Shown piece after piece: positions 1 to 5,523 of a DNA stretch of 6,024 bases. The stretch covers positions 1 through 6,024 of the forward strand of contig QIDY01000012.1 of assembly GCA_003228495.1 (NCBI GenBank), read 5' to 3'. The notes below the pieces were generated by a model. That model did no database searches, was not told the DNA's origin, and saw only the letters and a list, made by a program, of their open reading frames with translations. Both the position numbers and the translations under genes were made by a program. Source of the stretch: Nitrospirota bacterium. GTDB taxonomy: Bacteria > Nitrospirota > Nitrospiria > Nitrospirales > UBA8639. Numbering within the stretch: position 1 is the first letter of the stretch; every line of letters starts with the position of its first letter.

Positions 1-366
1 CTCTTTATCAGAACTTGGAATACGGAAAAACGGCTTGCCATCTGCAGTCATTCCATCGAACCCCTCAATTTTCACACGATCAGAAATGTCATGGCCTGTT
101 ATTTCTCTCACACTATCCACAACGAGAATTAATGAATCCGCAACAACGGGATCGCCGGTTTGATTTTTCACTTTGACGATATATTCCACTTCCATCACGG
201 AGGTTAGCCCTGTCCCGGAAAGAGCATCGGAACCTTTATATTGCACGACGGGTACTACCCCGCCGGTTAAGTCAGGGAGATCATCCACCAATGGATTGCC
301 CAGGGCAAGAGTTCCACTCAGGGCAAAACCAAGAAGAATCAGAAAGGACAACATGTCTTTAAACAT
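1..366 (-). CDS. Secreted protein of unknown function, N-terminal part (cut by window edge)
   Basis: An open frame on the minus strand runs from an ATG at 366 off the left edge (122 codons, no stop). Residues 1-23 look like a signal peptide: Lys at position 3, a hydrophobic core LSFLILLGFALSGTLA, and a plausible cleavage after LALG. The mature part begins NPLVDDLPDLTGG. It then has alternating short hydrophobic strands (MEVEYIVKVKNQTGDPVVADSLILVVD), which suggests a beta-sandwich, Ig-like extracellular domain; that is inference. No cysteines or catalytic motif are visible. The start is uncertain. An in-frame ATG at 459, preceded by GGTAGAG and just after an in-frame TAG, would add 31 residues before the signal peptide. 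The 366 start has no clear Shine-Dalgarno but gives a normal signal peptide. The gene is divergent from the atp operon. I do not recognise the family. Confidence 0.72.
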   Translation of the reverse strand, partial: MFKDMLSFLILLGFALSGTLALGNPLVDDLPDLTGGVVPVVQYKGSDALSGTGLTSVMEVEYIVKVKNQTGDPVVADSLILVVDSVREITGHDISDRVKIEGFDGMTADGKPFFRIPSSDKE

Positions 367-495
367 TTTGGTTGCCGATTTTTTAAAAGACTGAATACGG
401 AAATGACTCACAGGCTGAAATTCTTTATGGGCCCACAAAACACATTCACGGATAGCCATACTCTACCATAATTCATAAAAATAGGACTCCCTTCC

Positions 496-525
496 TTGAC
501 AAGATTTAGGAAATTTTGTTTGAAT
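496..525 (+). promoter_or_regulatory. Candidate sigma70-like promoter of the atp operon
   Basis: A perfect -35 hexamer TTGACA lies at 496-501, followed after 18 bases by TTGAAT at 520-525 (4 of 6 matches to TATAAT). This would start transcription about 30 bases before atpI. The -10 is weak, so the call rests mainly on the -35 and its position. The minus-strand reading of the same bases, TTGTCA, could also serve the divergent secreted-protein gene. Confidence 0.45.
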
Positions 526-563
526 GTAGGCCCTCCCAACAACTCGTCTTGTCGGTCTAACAA

Positions 564-782
564 ATGGCACCTTCTCAGGATCCAGTTTTTGCGGGGCTGG
601 GGAAGGCAATGCGAGTGGGGACGGACCTTCTTGCCGCCCTTATCGTCGGTGGATTCCTCGGATGGTTAGTTGATTCGTATGTGTTTGATTCCACACCATG
701 GGGTGTGTCGGTTGGGTTGGTTTTAGGATTGATCGCTGGAATTCGCAACGCCTACCGCGCAGCCCAGCGGTGGGGAGCATAG
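564..782 (+). CDS. atpI: AtpI/AtpZ-family F0F1 ATP synthase assembly protein
   Basis: A 72-residue protein with two predicted membrane helices (about 19-38 and 45-64). Gly-rich packing and the pattern GGFLGWLVD...TPWG are typical of the small AtpI/AtpZ family at the head of many bacterial atp operons. Family members are accessory: they help assemble the c-ring or have been linked to Mg2+/Ca2+ handling, and are not part of the catalytic machine. The two-helix size fits the AtpZ-like branch better than the four-helix E. coli AtpI, so the symbol is a family label. The ATG at 564 is the first start after an in-frame TAA at 558-560. The Shine-Dalgarno is poor. It is first in the operon, 22 bases before atpB, and position supports the call as much as sequence does. 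Confidence 0.85.
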   Translation: MAPSQDPVFAGLGKAMRVGTDLLAALIVGGFLGWLVDSYVFDSTPWGVSVGLVLGLIAGIRNAYRAAQRWGA

Positions 783-804
783 CAGCAAGACACAGGGTTC
801 AGTT

Positions 805-1530
805 TTGGAAGATCCGTTACATTCCTTCGAGCTTCATACTTTCATCCCGCTTTCTCTTTTCGGTCTTGACATTTCCGTCAATAAGGCCGTCTTGCTGATG
901 TGGATCGTTGTCGGCGTGGCCTCGGTGTTTCTCTTGAAAGCGGGCGCCGCCAAATCACTGGTCCCTTCTAAGCTCCAGAGCCTGGCTGAATTGCTCGTAG
1001 ATTTTATTCGCGGCATCATCCAGGACACCATGGGCCCATCGGGAATGCGATACTTTCCCTTCATCAGTACACTTTTTCTCTTTATCTTATTTAGTAATCT
1101 TCTCGGACTCGTTCCAGGCTCCTTTACCGTTACCAGTCAAATTGTGGTGACGGGAGTCTTCGCCATTGCGGTCTATGGTCTTAGCCTCGTCATCGGCTTT
1201 CAATTACATGGAGCAAAGTTTCTAGGTATTCTGGTCCCTCCCGGAACACCCGGATGGCTCCTCCCATTGATGATTCCGATAGAACTCATCAGCCAATTAG
1301 CTAGACCCATCTCTCTGGCTGTGCGATTATTTGCCAATATGACGGCAGGGCATGTCATTCTTGGAGTGTTATTCGGGTTGACGATTGCAGGCGGACTCCT
1401 CATTGGATGGCTGCCTTTTTCGTTTACCATCGTCTTATATGGCCTAGAAGTGGGTATCGCCTTTATTCAGGCCTATATTTTTGTCGTCTTAACGTGTGTC
1501 TACATTGGCGATGCCATTCATCTGCACTAA
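805..1530 (+). CDS. atpB: F0F1 ATP synthase subunit a
   Basis: A 241-residue polytopic membrane protein, the stator subunit that forms the two proton half-channels against the c-ring. The signature ARPISLAVRLFANMTAGH holds the essential arginine at R174 (E. coli aR210). The final helix carries GLEVGIAFIQAYIFVVLT, with Q222 matching E. coli Q252. H183 sits at the E. coli Glu219 position and E215 at the His245 position, the reversed pair also seen in mitochondrial subunits. About five to six helices are visible, and length is normal for the family. The start is a TTG at 805, preceded by AGGG about 7 bases upstream. No ATG is available before residue 32, and the product begins MEDPLHSFELHTF as expected for the family. 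It lies 22 bases after atpI and 72 before atpE. Confidence 0.97.
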   Translation: MEDPLHSFELHTFIPLSLFGLDISVNKAVLLMWIVVGVASVFLLKAGAAKSLVPSKLQSLAELLVDFIRGIIQDTMGPSGMRYFPFISTLFLFILFSNLLGLVPGSFTVTSQIVVTGVFAIAVYGLSLVIGFQLHGAKFLGILVPPGTPGWLLPLMIPIELISQLARPISLAVRLFANMTAGHVILGVLFGLTIAGGLLIGWLPFSFTIVLYGLEVGIAFIQAYIFVVLTCVYIGDAIHLH

Positions 1531-1565
1531 TCACGTTCGGATCATGAGAAACAATCATTACTTTA

Positions 1566-1602
1566 CTTTTAGTCCCTTTTAAACCGGGAGGATCACACTA
1601 CA
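1566..1602 (+). promoter_or_regulatory. atpE translation initiation region with strong ribosome binding site
   Basis: A U-rich run (CTTTTAGTCCCTTTT) leads into GGGAGGA at 1586-1592, ten bases before the atpE ATG. It is the best Shine-Dalgarno in the operon and sits in its longest gap (72 bases). The c subunit is needed in many copies per complex, and E. coli atpE also relies on a U/A-rich enhancer in its leader, so a role in raising c-subunit synthesis is a reasonable inference. Confidence 0.6.
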
Positions 1603-1830
1603 ATGGATTCTGCAGCAGCAGCACTTTTGGGAATGGGCCTAGCGGCCGCAGGTTTTGCCGGTGCCGGTATTGGCATCGGGTATATTTTCGGGAAGATGAT
1701 CGAAGCCGTCGCCCGTCAGCCAGAGGCAGAAGCTCGAGTCGGCAAGTATATGTGGATTGGGTTCGCATTAGTTGAAGCGATCGCACTCTACGGACTCGTC
1801 ATTGCCTTTATCATCATGGGCAAAGGATAA
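1603..1830 (+). CDS. atpE: F0F1 ATP synthase subunit c (proteolipid)
   Basis: A 75-residue hairpin of two membrane helices that oligomerises into the rotor ring. Helix 1 has the close-packing GxGxGxG series (G20, G22, G24, G26), the polar loop has the conserved RQP at 38-40, and helix 2 carries the ion-binding carboxylate E58 in FALVEAIALYGLV. The residue after the carboxylate is Ala, and helix 1 lacks the Pro/Gln pattern of sodium-type rings. The sequence therefore points to proton rather than sodium coupling; this is inferred from family rules. Length is normal, and the ATG is well fixed by a GGGAGGA site. It is flanked by atpB and atpF (14 bases to the atpF start) in the usual a-c-b order. 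Confidence 0.97.
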   Translation: MDSAAAALLGMGLAAAGFAGAGIGIGYIFGKMIEAVARQPEAEARVGKYMWIGFALVEAIALYGLVIAFIIMGKG

Positions 1831-1844
1831 AGGGCAAATGAGCT

Positions 1845-2351
1845 ATGCCACAATTTGATTCACACTTCTTTTCGTCGTTGATTTTCTGGGAAATTCTGTC
1901 GTTTGGAATCCTATTCTGGGTGCTCTACAAATATGCATTTCCCCCGATTCTGGAAACACTCGAGACTCGAGAACGGAAAATTCGCGAGAGTCTTGATCAG
2001 GCAGAGCAAAATCGAGCGTCGGCAGAGCAAAAGCTGAAGGAATACGAGGCAAAGCTACAGGCATCGGCCAAAGAGGCAGAAGCGCTCATGGCCGAGGCAA
2101 AGCAAAAGGCTCAACGATTGCTCGATGAAAACCAGCAACGACTTCGTGCCGACTCGGAGCGAATCAAAGAAGAGGCAACTCAAGACATTGAGCGGGAACG
2201 GAGGAAAGCCCTGCAAGATATCAAAGACCAAACTGCTGAATTAGCCATCTTAGTGGCGGAAAAAGTCATTGGTCGCAGCTTGTCGGATGACGATCATCGT
2301 CGCTTTGCTCAAGAAGCCTTAGCCGAAGTCGCGGCACATTCAAAAAACTAA
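1845..2351 (+). CDS. atpF: F0F1 ATP synthase subunit b
   Basis: A 168-residue peripheral-stalk protein. One N-terminal membrane helix (about 10-30, FSSLIFWEILSFGILFWVLY) is followed by KYAFPPILETLETRERKIRESL, the standard b-subunit neck. A long charged coiled coil rich in Glu, Lys, Ala and Gln then runs to about 135, and the C-terminal part (LAILVAEKVIGRSLSDDDHRRF) resembles the delta-contacting end. It links subunit a to F1. The ATG at 1845 has an AAAGGG about ten bases upstream. The nearby ATG at 1838 is out of frame and stops after six codons. Only one b-type gene is present, so the stalk is probably a homodimer unless a b' gene lies elsewhere. An intrinsic terminator follows; no atpH comes next. 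Confidence 0.96.
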   Translation: MPQFDSHFFSSLIFWEILSFGILFWVLYKYAFPPILETLETRERKIRESLDQAEQNRASAEQKLKEYEAKLQASAKEAEALMAEAKQKAQRLLDENQQRLRADSERIKEEATQDIERERRKALQDIKDQTAELAILVAEKVIGRSLSDDDHRRFAQEALAEVAAHSKN

Positions 2352-2367
2352 TCCCTGGCCATTTCCC

Positions 2368-2385
2368 CAACAATATTCATTGTTG
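2368..2385. repeat. Short inverted repeat after atpF
   Basis: CAACAAT and ATTGTTG form a perfect 7-base inverted repeat around ATTC, 16 bases after the atpF stop. The stem is AT-rich and is followed only by TTTAG, so it is a poor terminator by itself. It may protect the 3' end or be chance. Confidence 0.4.
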
Positions 2386-2440
2386 TTTAGTTATCTGGCG
2401 CCAAGGTAATGAGCTCGGCAACCTCCGCAACATATCAAAG

Positions 2441-2465
2441 GGGAAGTGTCACTTCCCTCTTTTTT
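2441..2465 (+). terminator. Intrinsic terminator of the atp operon
   Basis: GGGAAGT (2441-2447) pairs with ACTTCCC (2451-2457) around a three-base loop, followed by TC and six T. It lies 90 bases after atpF and ends the F0 operon. On the minus strand the same hairpin is followed only by CTTTG, so it could act weakly for the converging larE transcript. Confidence 0.85.
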
Positions 2466-2494
2466 CGTCTGCTCGCCATCCAAAGATCCGGTCC

Positions 2495-3304
2495 CTAATT
2501 CCCCCCGCCCGCACGGTAGCCCTCTAAATCAACAGTTACGGTTTGAAAGCCAATCTGTTTAAAAGCCGTGAGCACCCGAGATCGTCGAGTCTCCTCTGTC
2601 AGCATCGCAATCTCTGAAGGCTCGACTTCGATTCGAGCCGTCTCTCCATTCAGACGAACACGAACCTGCGTAAAACCCTCTTTCAACAGAACTCCCTCTG
2701 CCTGTTCCACGCGAGAGAGCGCGGTCTTCGTAATGGAAACCCCTCGTGTAATGCGAGACGACAGACAAGCCGCTGCCGGTTTATTCCAGTTGGCTAAACC
2801 CAAAGCCTGAGCCAATTGGCGAATATCGGACTTATTACATTCCGCCTCTAACAAGGGGCTTCGCACACCTAACCGCCGACCAGCTTGAATACCGGGTCGG
2901 TCTTCACCCAAATCATCGATATTGGTGCCATCGACGATGGCATGAAAACCTACGGACTCCCGAATGCGAGAAAGCCACTGATAGAGATCCGTTTTGCAAT
3001 GAAAACACCGCGTTGCATCATTCTGCACAAAGGCCTCGATAGCTAATTGGTCGGTTTCCACGACTTGTAGAGGGACGCCAATTGCCCTACAAAGTTGATG
3101 CGCATCTTCCAGCTCACTGGCTGGTAAGGTGGGCGAAGCCGCAATCACCGCTTTGGCTGATTCTCCAAGAATGTCAACAGCCACCTTCAACACCACGGCG
3201 CTATCCACTCCTCCGGAAAAGGCAACCACCACCGATCCCAGGTGTTGCAAAACTTTCTGGAGATTGTCGTATTTGTGTTGTAGGGTTGGTTCAAAACTCA
3301 GCAT
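2495..3304 (-). CDS. larE: ATP-dependent sulfur transferase LarE (nickel-pincer nucleotide cofactor synthesis)
   Basis: A 269-residue cytoplasmic PP-loop enzyme. LarE adenylates the carboxylates of the pyridinium biscarboxylate nucleotide made by LarB and delivers the sulfurs that bind nickel in the lactate racemase-type cofactor. The N-terminal AMP-forming loop SGGVDS is at 30-35. DGTNIDD (125-131) and RPGIQAGRRLGVRSPLLEAE match the family core, and AACLSSR places a cysteine at C180. RCFHCK gives two more cysteines, C100 and C103. Lactobacillus LarE gives up one cysteine per reaction, whereas the Thermotoga type uses three cysteines to hold a [4Fe-4S] cluster. The trio here fits the cluster type (inference). 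The ATG overlaps the end of rlmN by 14 bases and has GAGG about 11 bases upstream. LarB and LarC are not in view, so the substrate role is assigned by family only. Confidence 0.88.
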   Translation of the reverse strand: MLSFEPTLQHKYDNLQKVLQHLGSVVVAFSGGVDSAVVLKVAVDILGESAKAVIAASPTLPASELEDAHQLCRAIGVPLQVVETDQLAIEAFVQNDATRCFHCKTDLYQWLSRIRESVGFHAIVDGTNIDDLGEDRPGIQAGRRLGVRSPLLEAECNKSDIRQLAQALGLANWNKPAAACLSSRITRGVSITKTALSRVEQAEGVLLKEGFTQVRVRLNGETARIEVEPSEIAMLTEETRRSRVLTAFKQIGFQTVTVDLEGYRAGGGN

Positions 3305-4394
3305 AAATTGGAAGGCCTCTTTTGGAATGAGTCGTTAATGTTCCCAGCACCGCTGAAGCTGATCGGCCCAATTGCCCACAAGCTCCCAAGACATCCTCTC
3401 CACGGCTTTTGCGAAGAAACACATCAAGTCCACGACGTCGGATAATCTGTTGAAAAGTATCAATGACATCTGAAGTTGGCCGATGAAAACGATTGCCAGG
3501 AAACTCATTAAAGGGGATTAAATTAACTTTACATCGAAGGCCGCGCAACAAAGAACCCAATCGATTCGCATCCTCAGGAGTATCATTGATGCCGGCGAGT
3601 AAGACATATTCAAAGGTCAATGGTCGCTCACTAGACTTCACATAGTCACGACAGGCATTCAGCAATGCTTCCAGATTAAACCGCCGATTCACCGCCGGCA
3701 TCAGATGGTCACGTTGCGCATTCGTCGTTCCATTCAATGAAATAGCTAAATTTACTCCTAAGCGCCGAACATCCGGAAACTGCGGAATCCATCCTGCCGT
3801 TGACACGGTAATGCGCCGAGGGGAAAAGCCTAATCCCCACTCCATATTGGTGATTCGCTGAATGGCGTCGGCCACCGCATCAAAATTCATCAACGGCTCT
3901 CCCATCCCCATAAAGACCAAAGAGGTTAGGTGTTCACCGTCAGGAAGATCGGCTTGCACGTTCAACACTTGTCCCACAATTTCATGGGCACGTAAGTTCC
4001 GTTTGATTGCCATCTGAGCCGTTAAGCAAAACCCGCAATCTAACGAGCATCCTACCTGAGAAGACACACACAACGTACGCCGCCGTTCTTCCGGGATCAA
4101 CACCGTTTCAACAGCCAGGCCGTCTTCCAGACGCCATAAAAATTTCCCCGTGCCATCACGAGCAATCCGCCGAGAGATCGCCTCTTCCCGTTGAACAGTG
4201 GCCACCTGCCGCAAGCGTTTCCGGTCAACCCTGGACAAGTTGGTCATCGCATCAATATCGAACACTCGATGCTGATAGAGCCATTTCAAAATTTGGTGAG
4301 TCCGATAGCGCGGCCAACCAAGGCCCTGCACCAACTCCCCAAGTTCTTGAGGGTTGAGGGCCAGAAGATTCACAAGTGGCGTATTCAGTTCCAT
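3291..4394 (-). CDS. rlmN: Dual-specificity 23S rRNA/tRNA adenine C2 methyltransferase RlmN
   Basis: A 367-residue radical SAM enzyme that methylates C2 of A2503 in 23S rRNA and A37 of some tRNAs. The N-terminal RlmN domain (about 15-60) includes GWPRYRTHQILKWLY. The cluster motif CSLDCGFC supplies C116, C120 and C123. C109 in LCVSSQVGC and C339 in GACGQL correspond to the two catalytic cysteines (E. coli C118 and C355), so the enzyme should be active. GMGEPL at 163-168 is the SAM-binding GGE-like motif, followed by SPRRITVSTAG and NLIPFNEFPG. Length is normal and no residue seems missing. The ATG at 4394 follows a good promoter with a short leader but has only a weak Shine-Dalgarno. The 3' end overlaps larE, implying co-transcription and possibly coupled translation. 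Confidence 0.97.
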   Translation of the reverse strand: MELNTPLVNLLALNPQELGELVQGLGWPRYRTHQILKWLYQHRVFDIDAMTNLSRVDRKRLRQVATVQREEAISRRIARDGTGKFLWRLEDGLAVETVLIPEERRRTLCVSSQVGCSLDCGFCLTAQMAIKRNLRAHEIVGQVLNVQADLPDGEHLTSLVFMGMGEPLMNFDAVADAIQRITNMEWGLGFSPRRITVSTAGWIPQFPDVRRLGVNLAISLNGTTNAQRDHLMPAVNRRFNLEALLNACRDYVKSSERPLTFEYVLLAGINDTPEDANRLGSLLRGLRCKVNLIPFNEFPGNRFHRPTSDVIDTFQQIIRRRGLDVFLRKSRGEDVLGACGQLGRSASAVLGTLTTHSKRGLPIYAEF

Positions 4395-4428
4395 AGGATG
4401 CTCAATGTATTTTCAAAAACAATGGCAG

Positions 4429-4456
4429 ATCATACCATCTCTCCAATCCCATGCAA
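4429..4456 (-). promoter_or_regulatory. Promoter of rlmN-larE
   Basis: On the minus strand, TTGCAT (4456-4451) is followed after 16 bases by TATGAT (4434-4429). That gives 4 of 6 and 5 of 6 matches to the sigma70 hexamers. The expected start of transcription is near 4422, leaving a leader of about 28 bases before the rlmN ATG. Confidence 0.6.
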
Positions 4457-4462
4457 TCAAGG

Positions 4463-4474
4463 TTTTCCGGAAAA
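4463..4474. repeat. Palindrome just upstream of the rlmN -35
   Basis: TTTTCCGGAAAA is a perfect 12-base palindrome ending seven bases upstream of the predicted rlmN -35 element. The position suits an activator or repressor site, but no regulator can be named and a single palindrome of this size can arise by chance in AT-rich DNA. Confidence 0.35.
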
Positions 4475-4679
4475 ACATTGCAAAAATACGTTTTTAATAT
4501 TAGGTATTTTTAACCGGCTACATATAGAGGATTTTGATCAACCAACCATTGGTATAAATATTTCATTTTTTAGCTTTTCGGTTTCCCTGGCAGCCGGACA
4601 AAATTTTCCTTCTTACACTTTCAAAACGTTCGTTCCAAAAATACCGAAAACCTAAGCTTGGCAAAACAAAATATTGCCC

Positions 4680-4700
4680 CAAACAATTCAACATTGTTTG
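4680..4700. repeat. Perfect 8-base inverted repeat in the AT-rich gap
   Basis: CAAACAAT (4680-4687) and ATTGTTTG (4693-4700) are exact reverse complements separated by TCAAC. No T-run follows on the plus strand (AGATAATTT), so it is not a normal terminator. It could be an operator-type site or an RNA hairpin. Confidence 0.45.
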
Positions 4701-4891
4701 AGATAATTTCAAGAGACCACTAGATATTGATATAATAACAATTATACTCTACCTCTAATTGGCTTCCTCCAGACGGACCATGAATGACATCAATACGAAT
4801 GCACAAACATTTCATACGATCTAATTATCAAAATCATTATTTGCATCATTTAAAGAAGATGCACATGAAAAATAAAATTAAAGCTTGCTTA

Positions 4892-4920
4892 TTGACTTTG
4901 CTTTAAAACATGAATAAAAT
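4892..4920 (+). promoter_or_regulatory. Strong sigma70-like promoter of the HARE-HTH gene
   Basis: TTGACT (4892-4897) and TAAAAT (4915-4920) are spaced by exactly 17 bases, each with five of six consensus bases. A TG dinucleotide lies just upstream of the -10. The start site would be near 4927, giving a leader of about 23 bases. Confidence 0.78.
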
Positions 4921-4925
4921 TGTTA

Positions 4926-4941
4926 ACCATATATGGTGGGG
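4926..4941 (+). promoter_or_regulatory. Palindrome at the transcription start overlapping the ribosome site
   Basis: ACCATATATGGT (4926-4937) is a perfect 12-base palindrome located at the expected transcription start. Its right end runs into GGTGGGG (4935-4941), the probable Shine-Dalgarno eight bases before the ATG. A protein bound here would block transcription; alternatively the pairing in RNA would cover part of the ribosome site. Self-regulation by the HARE-HTH product is possible but unproven. Confidence 0.5.
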
Positions 4942-4949
4942 TTTGAAAA

Positions 4950-5474
4950 ATGGAGAATCAGAATGATGAACTGGAAGATATCATTGGTGGCTTGGAACAA
5001 CGGATCAGTGTGTATGAACGCAAACGCAAAGAGCTCCAAAAAAAGCGGGAACAATTAGGTGATGAGATTGCATCGGTTGAGAGATACTTGGAGTTGGCCA
5101 AAACTCTGTATCGAGTGGAAGCTGACAAAGCGAAACTGGCCAGCCTCTCAATCCAAATCGCGTCTCATGAAAAGGGGGACGTGTCGCCATCTGACATCGA
5201 CGTCGCGGCCAAATCGCGGGAGATTCTCTTGGGCCGGAGTAAGTATGTCGGACGAAGCGTCCCCGATGCGGTGTACATGGTTTTGCAAGAGATAGGTCGC
5301 CCACTTCATGCAAAAGATCTGTATCAACGGCTCAAAGAAGGTGGCATGCCCATTCGAGGGAAAACGCCGGTGACATCCATTGCCACCTCGTTAAAACGAG
5401 ACCCTCGGTTTCGCAAGGTGGGACCCAATACGTTCGAAGTCAATCACAACAAGCCCTTGACCAAAGCCATCTGA
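4950..5474 (+). CDS. Coiled-coil protein with C-terminal HARE-HTH (winged helix) domain
   Basis: A 174-residue soluble protein in two parts. Residues about 4-72 form a charged coiled coil with heptad-like leucines and isoleucines (LEDIIGGLEQRISVYERKRKEL onwards) that probably dimerises. Residues about 102-164 match the HARE-HTH domain: SVPDAVYMVLQEIGRPLHAKDLYQRL, then GKTPVTSIATSLKRDPRFRKVGPNTFEV. This fold occurs in the Firmicute RNA polymerase delta subunit, ASXL and HB1 proteins and some restriction enzymes, and is proposed to bind DNA, possibly modified DNA. A basic linker (KSREILLGRSKYVGRS) lies between them. No enzyme domain is present. The ATG at 4950 has GGTGGGG upstream and a strong promoter. 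It probably shares a transcript with the lysine-rich peptide 49 bases downstream. The exact function is unknown; a chromosome- or transcription-associated DNA-binding protein is likely. Confidence 0.88.
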   Translation: MENQNDELEDIIGGLEQRISVYERKRKELQKKREQLGDEIASVERYLELAKTLYRVEADKAKLASLSIQIASHEKGDVSPSDIDVAAKSREILLGRSKYVGRSVPDAVYMVLQEIGRPLHAKDLYQRLKEGGMPIRGKTPVTSIATSLKRDPRFRKVGPNTFEVNHNKPLTKAI

Positions 5475-5502
5475 CAGGGCAACGACACAAGAGTTCCCTT
5501 CT

Positions 5503-5523
5503 AGGAGAAAGGAGGTGAGTGAC
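5503..5523 (+). promoter_or_regulatory. Double Shine-Dalgarno in front of the lysine-rich peptide
   Basis: AAGGAGGTGA (5509-5518) matches the full anti-Shine-Dalgarno tail of 16S rRNA, eight bases before the TTG at 5524. A second site, AGGAG (5503-5507), lies seven bases before an in-frame GTG at 5515. The perfect site favours the TTG start and implies high expression. Confidence 0.75.

Larger units (their letters stand above)
4395..4949. other. AT-rich intergenic region, no supported gene
   Basis: This 555-base gap is visibly more AT-rich than its neighbours. It holds the rlmN promoter at its left end and the promoter of the HARE-HTH gene at its right end. In between are several short inverted repeats (4463-4474, 4680-4700, and 4842-4847 with 4858-4863) and an isolated perfect TATAAT at 4731-4736 lacking a good -35. 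Short frames exist (for example ATG at 4865, 13 codons) but have no convincing ribosome site or coding character. A non-coding RNA or a protein-binding region is possible; nothing recognisable is seen. Confidence 0.7.

Noticed and set aside
3082..3338. Two plus-strand frames opposite larE
   Set aside because: Shadows of larE, whose PP-loop and cysteine motifs are intact on the minus strand.
4540..4610. Possible riboswitch on the minus strand (CCAGGGAAACCGAAAAGC)
   Set aside because: The AGGGAAACC string recalls known aptamer cores, but the paired elements of any class I know are missing and no gene follows on that strand.
4191..4655. Plus-strand frame of 154 codons
   Set aside because: Its first half is antisense to rlmN, whose motifs are complete; the rest lies in AT-rich non-coding DNA and has no domain-like pattern or ribosome site.
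4731..4736. Perfect TATAAT as a promoter for a small RNA
   Set aside because: No acceptable -35 at 16-18 bases and no terminator downstream before the next promoter.
4777..4821. Short frame MNDINTNAQ...
   Set aside because: Fourteen residues without a ribosome site or promoter support.
4815..4845. Fur-box-like sequence (AAATCATTATTT)
   Set aside because: Only one half resembles the consensus and the region is AT-rich; not enough to call a site.
4865..4906. Short frame MKNKIKACLLTLL resembling a signal peptide
   Set aside because: Thirteen residues, no good Shine-Dalgarno, and it overlaps the -35 of the HARE-HTH promoter; most likely chance.
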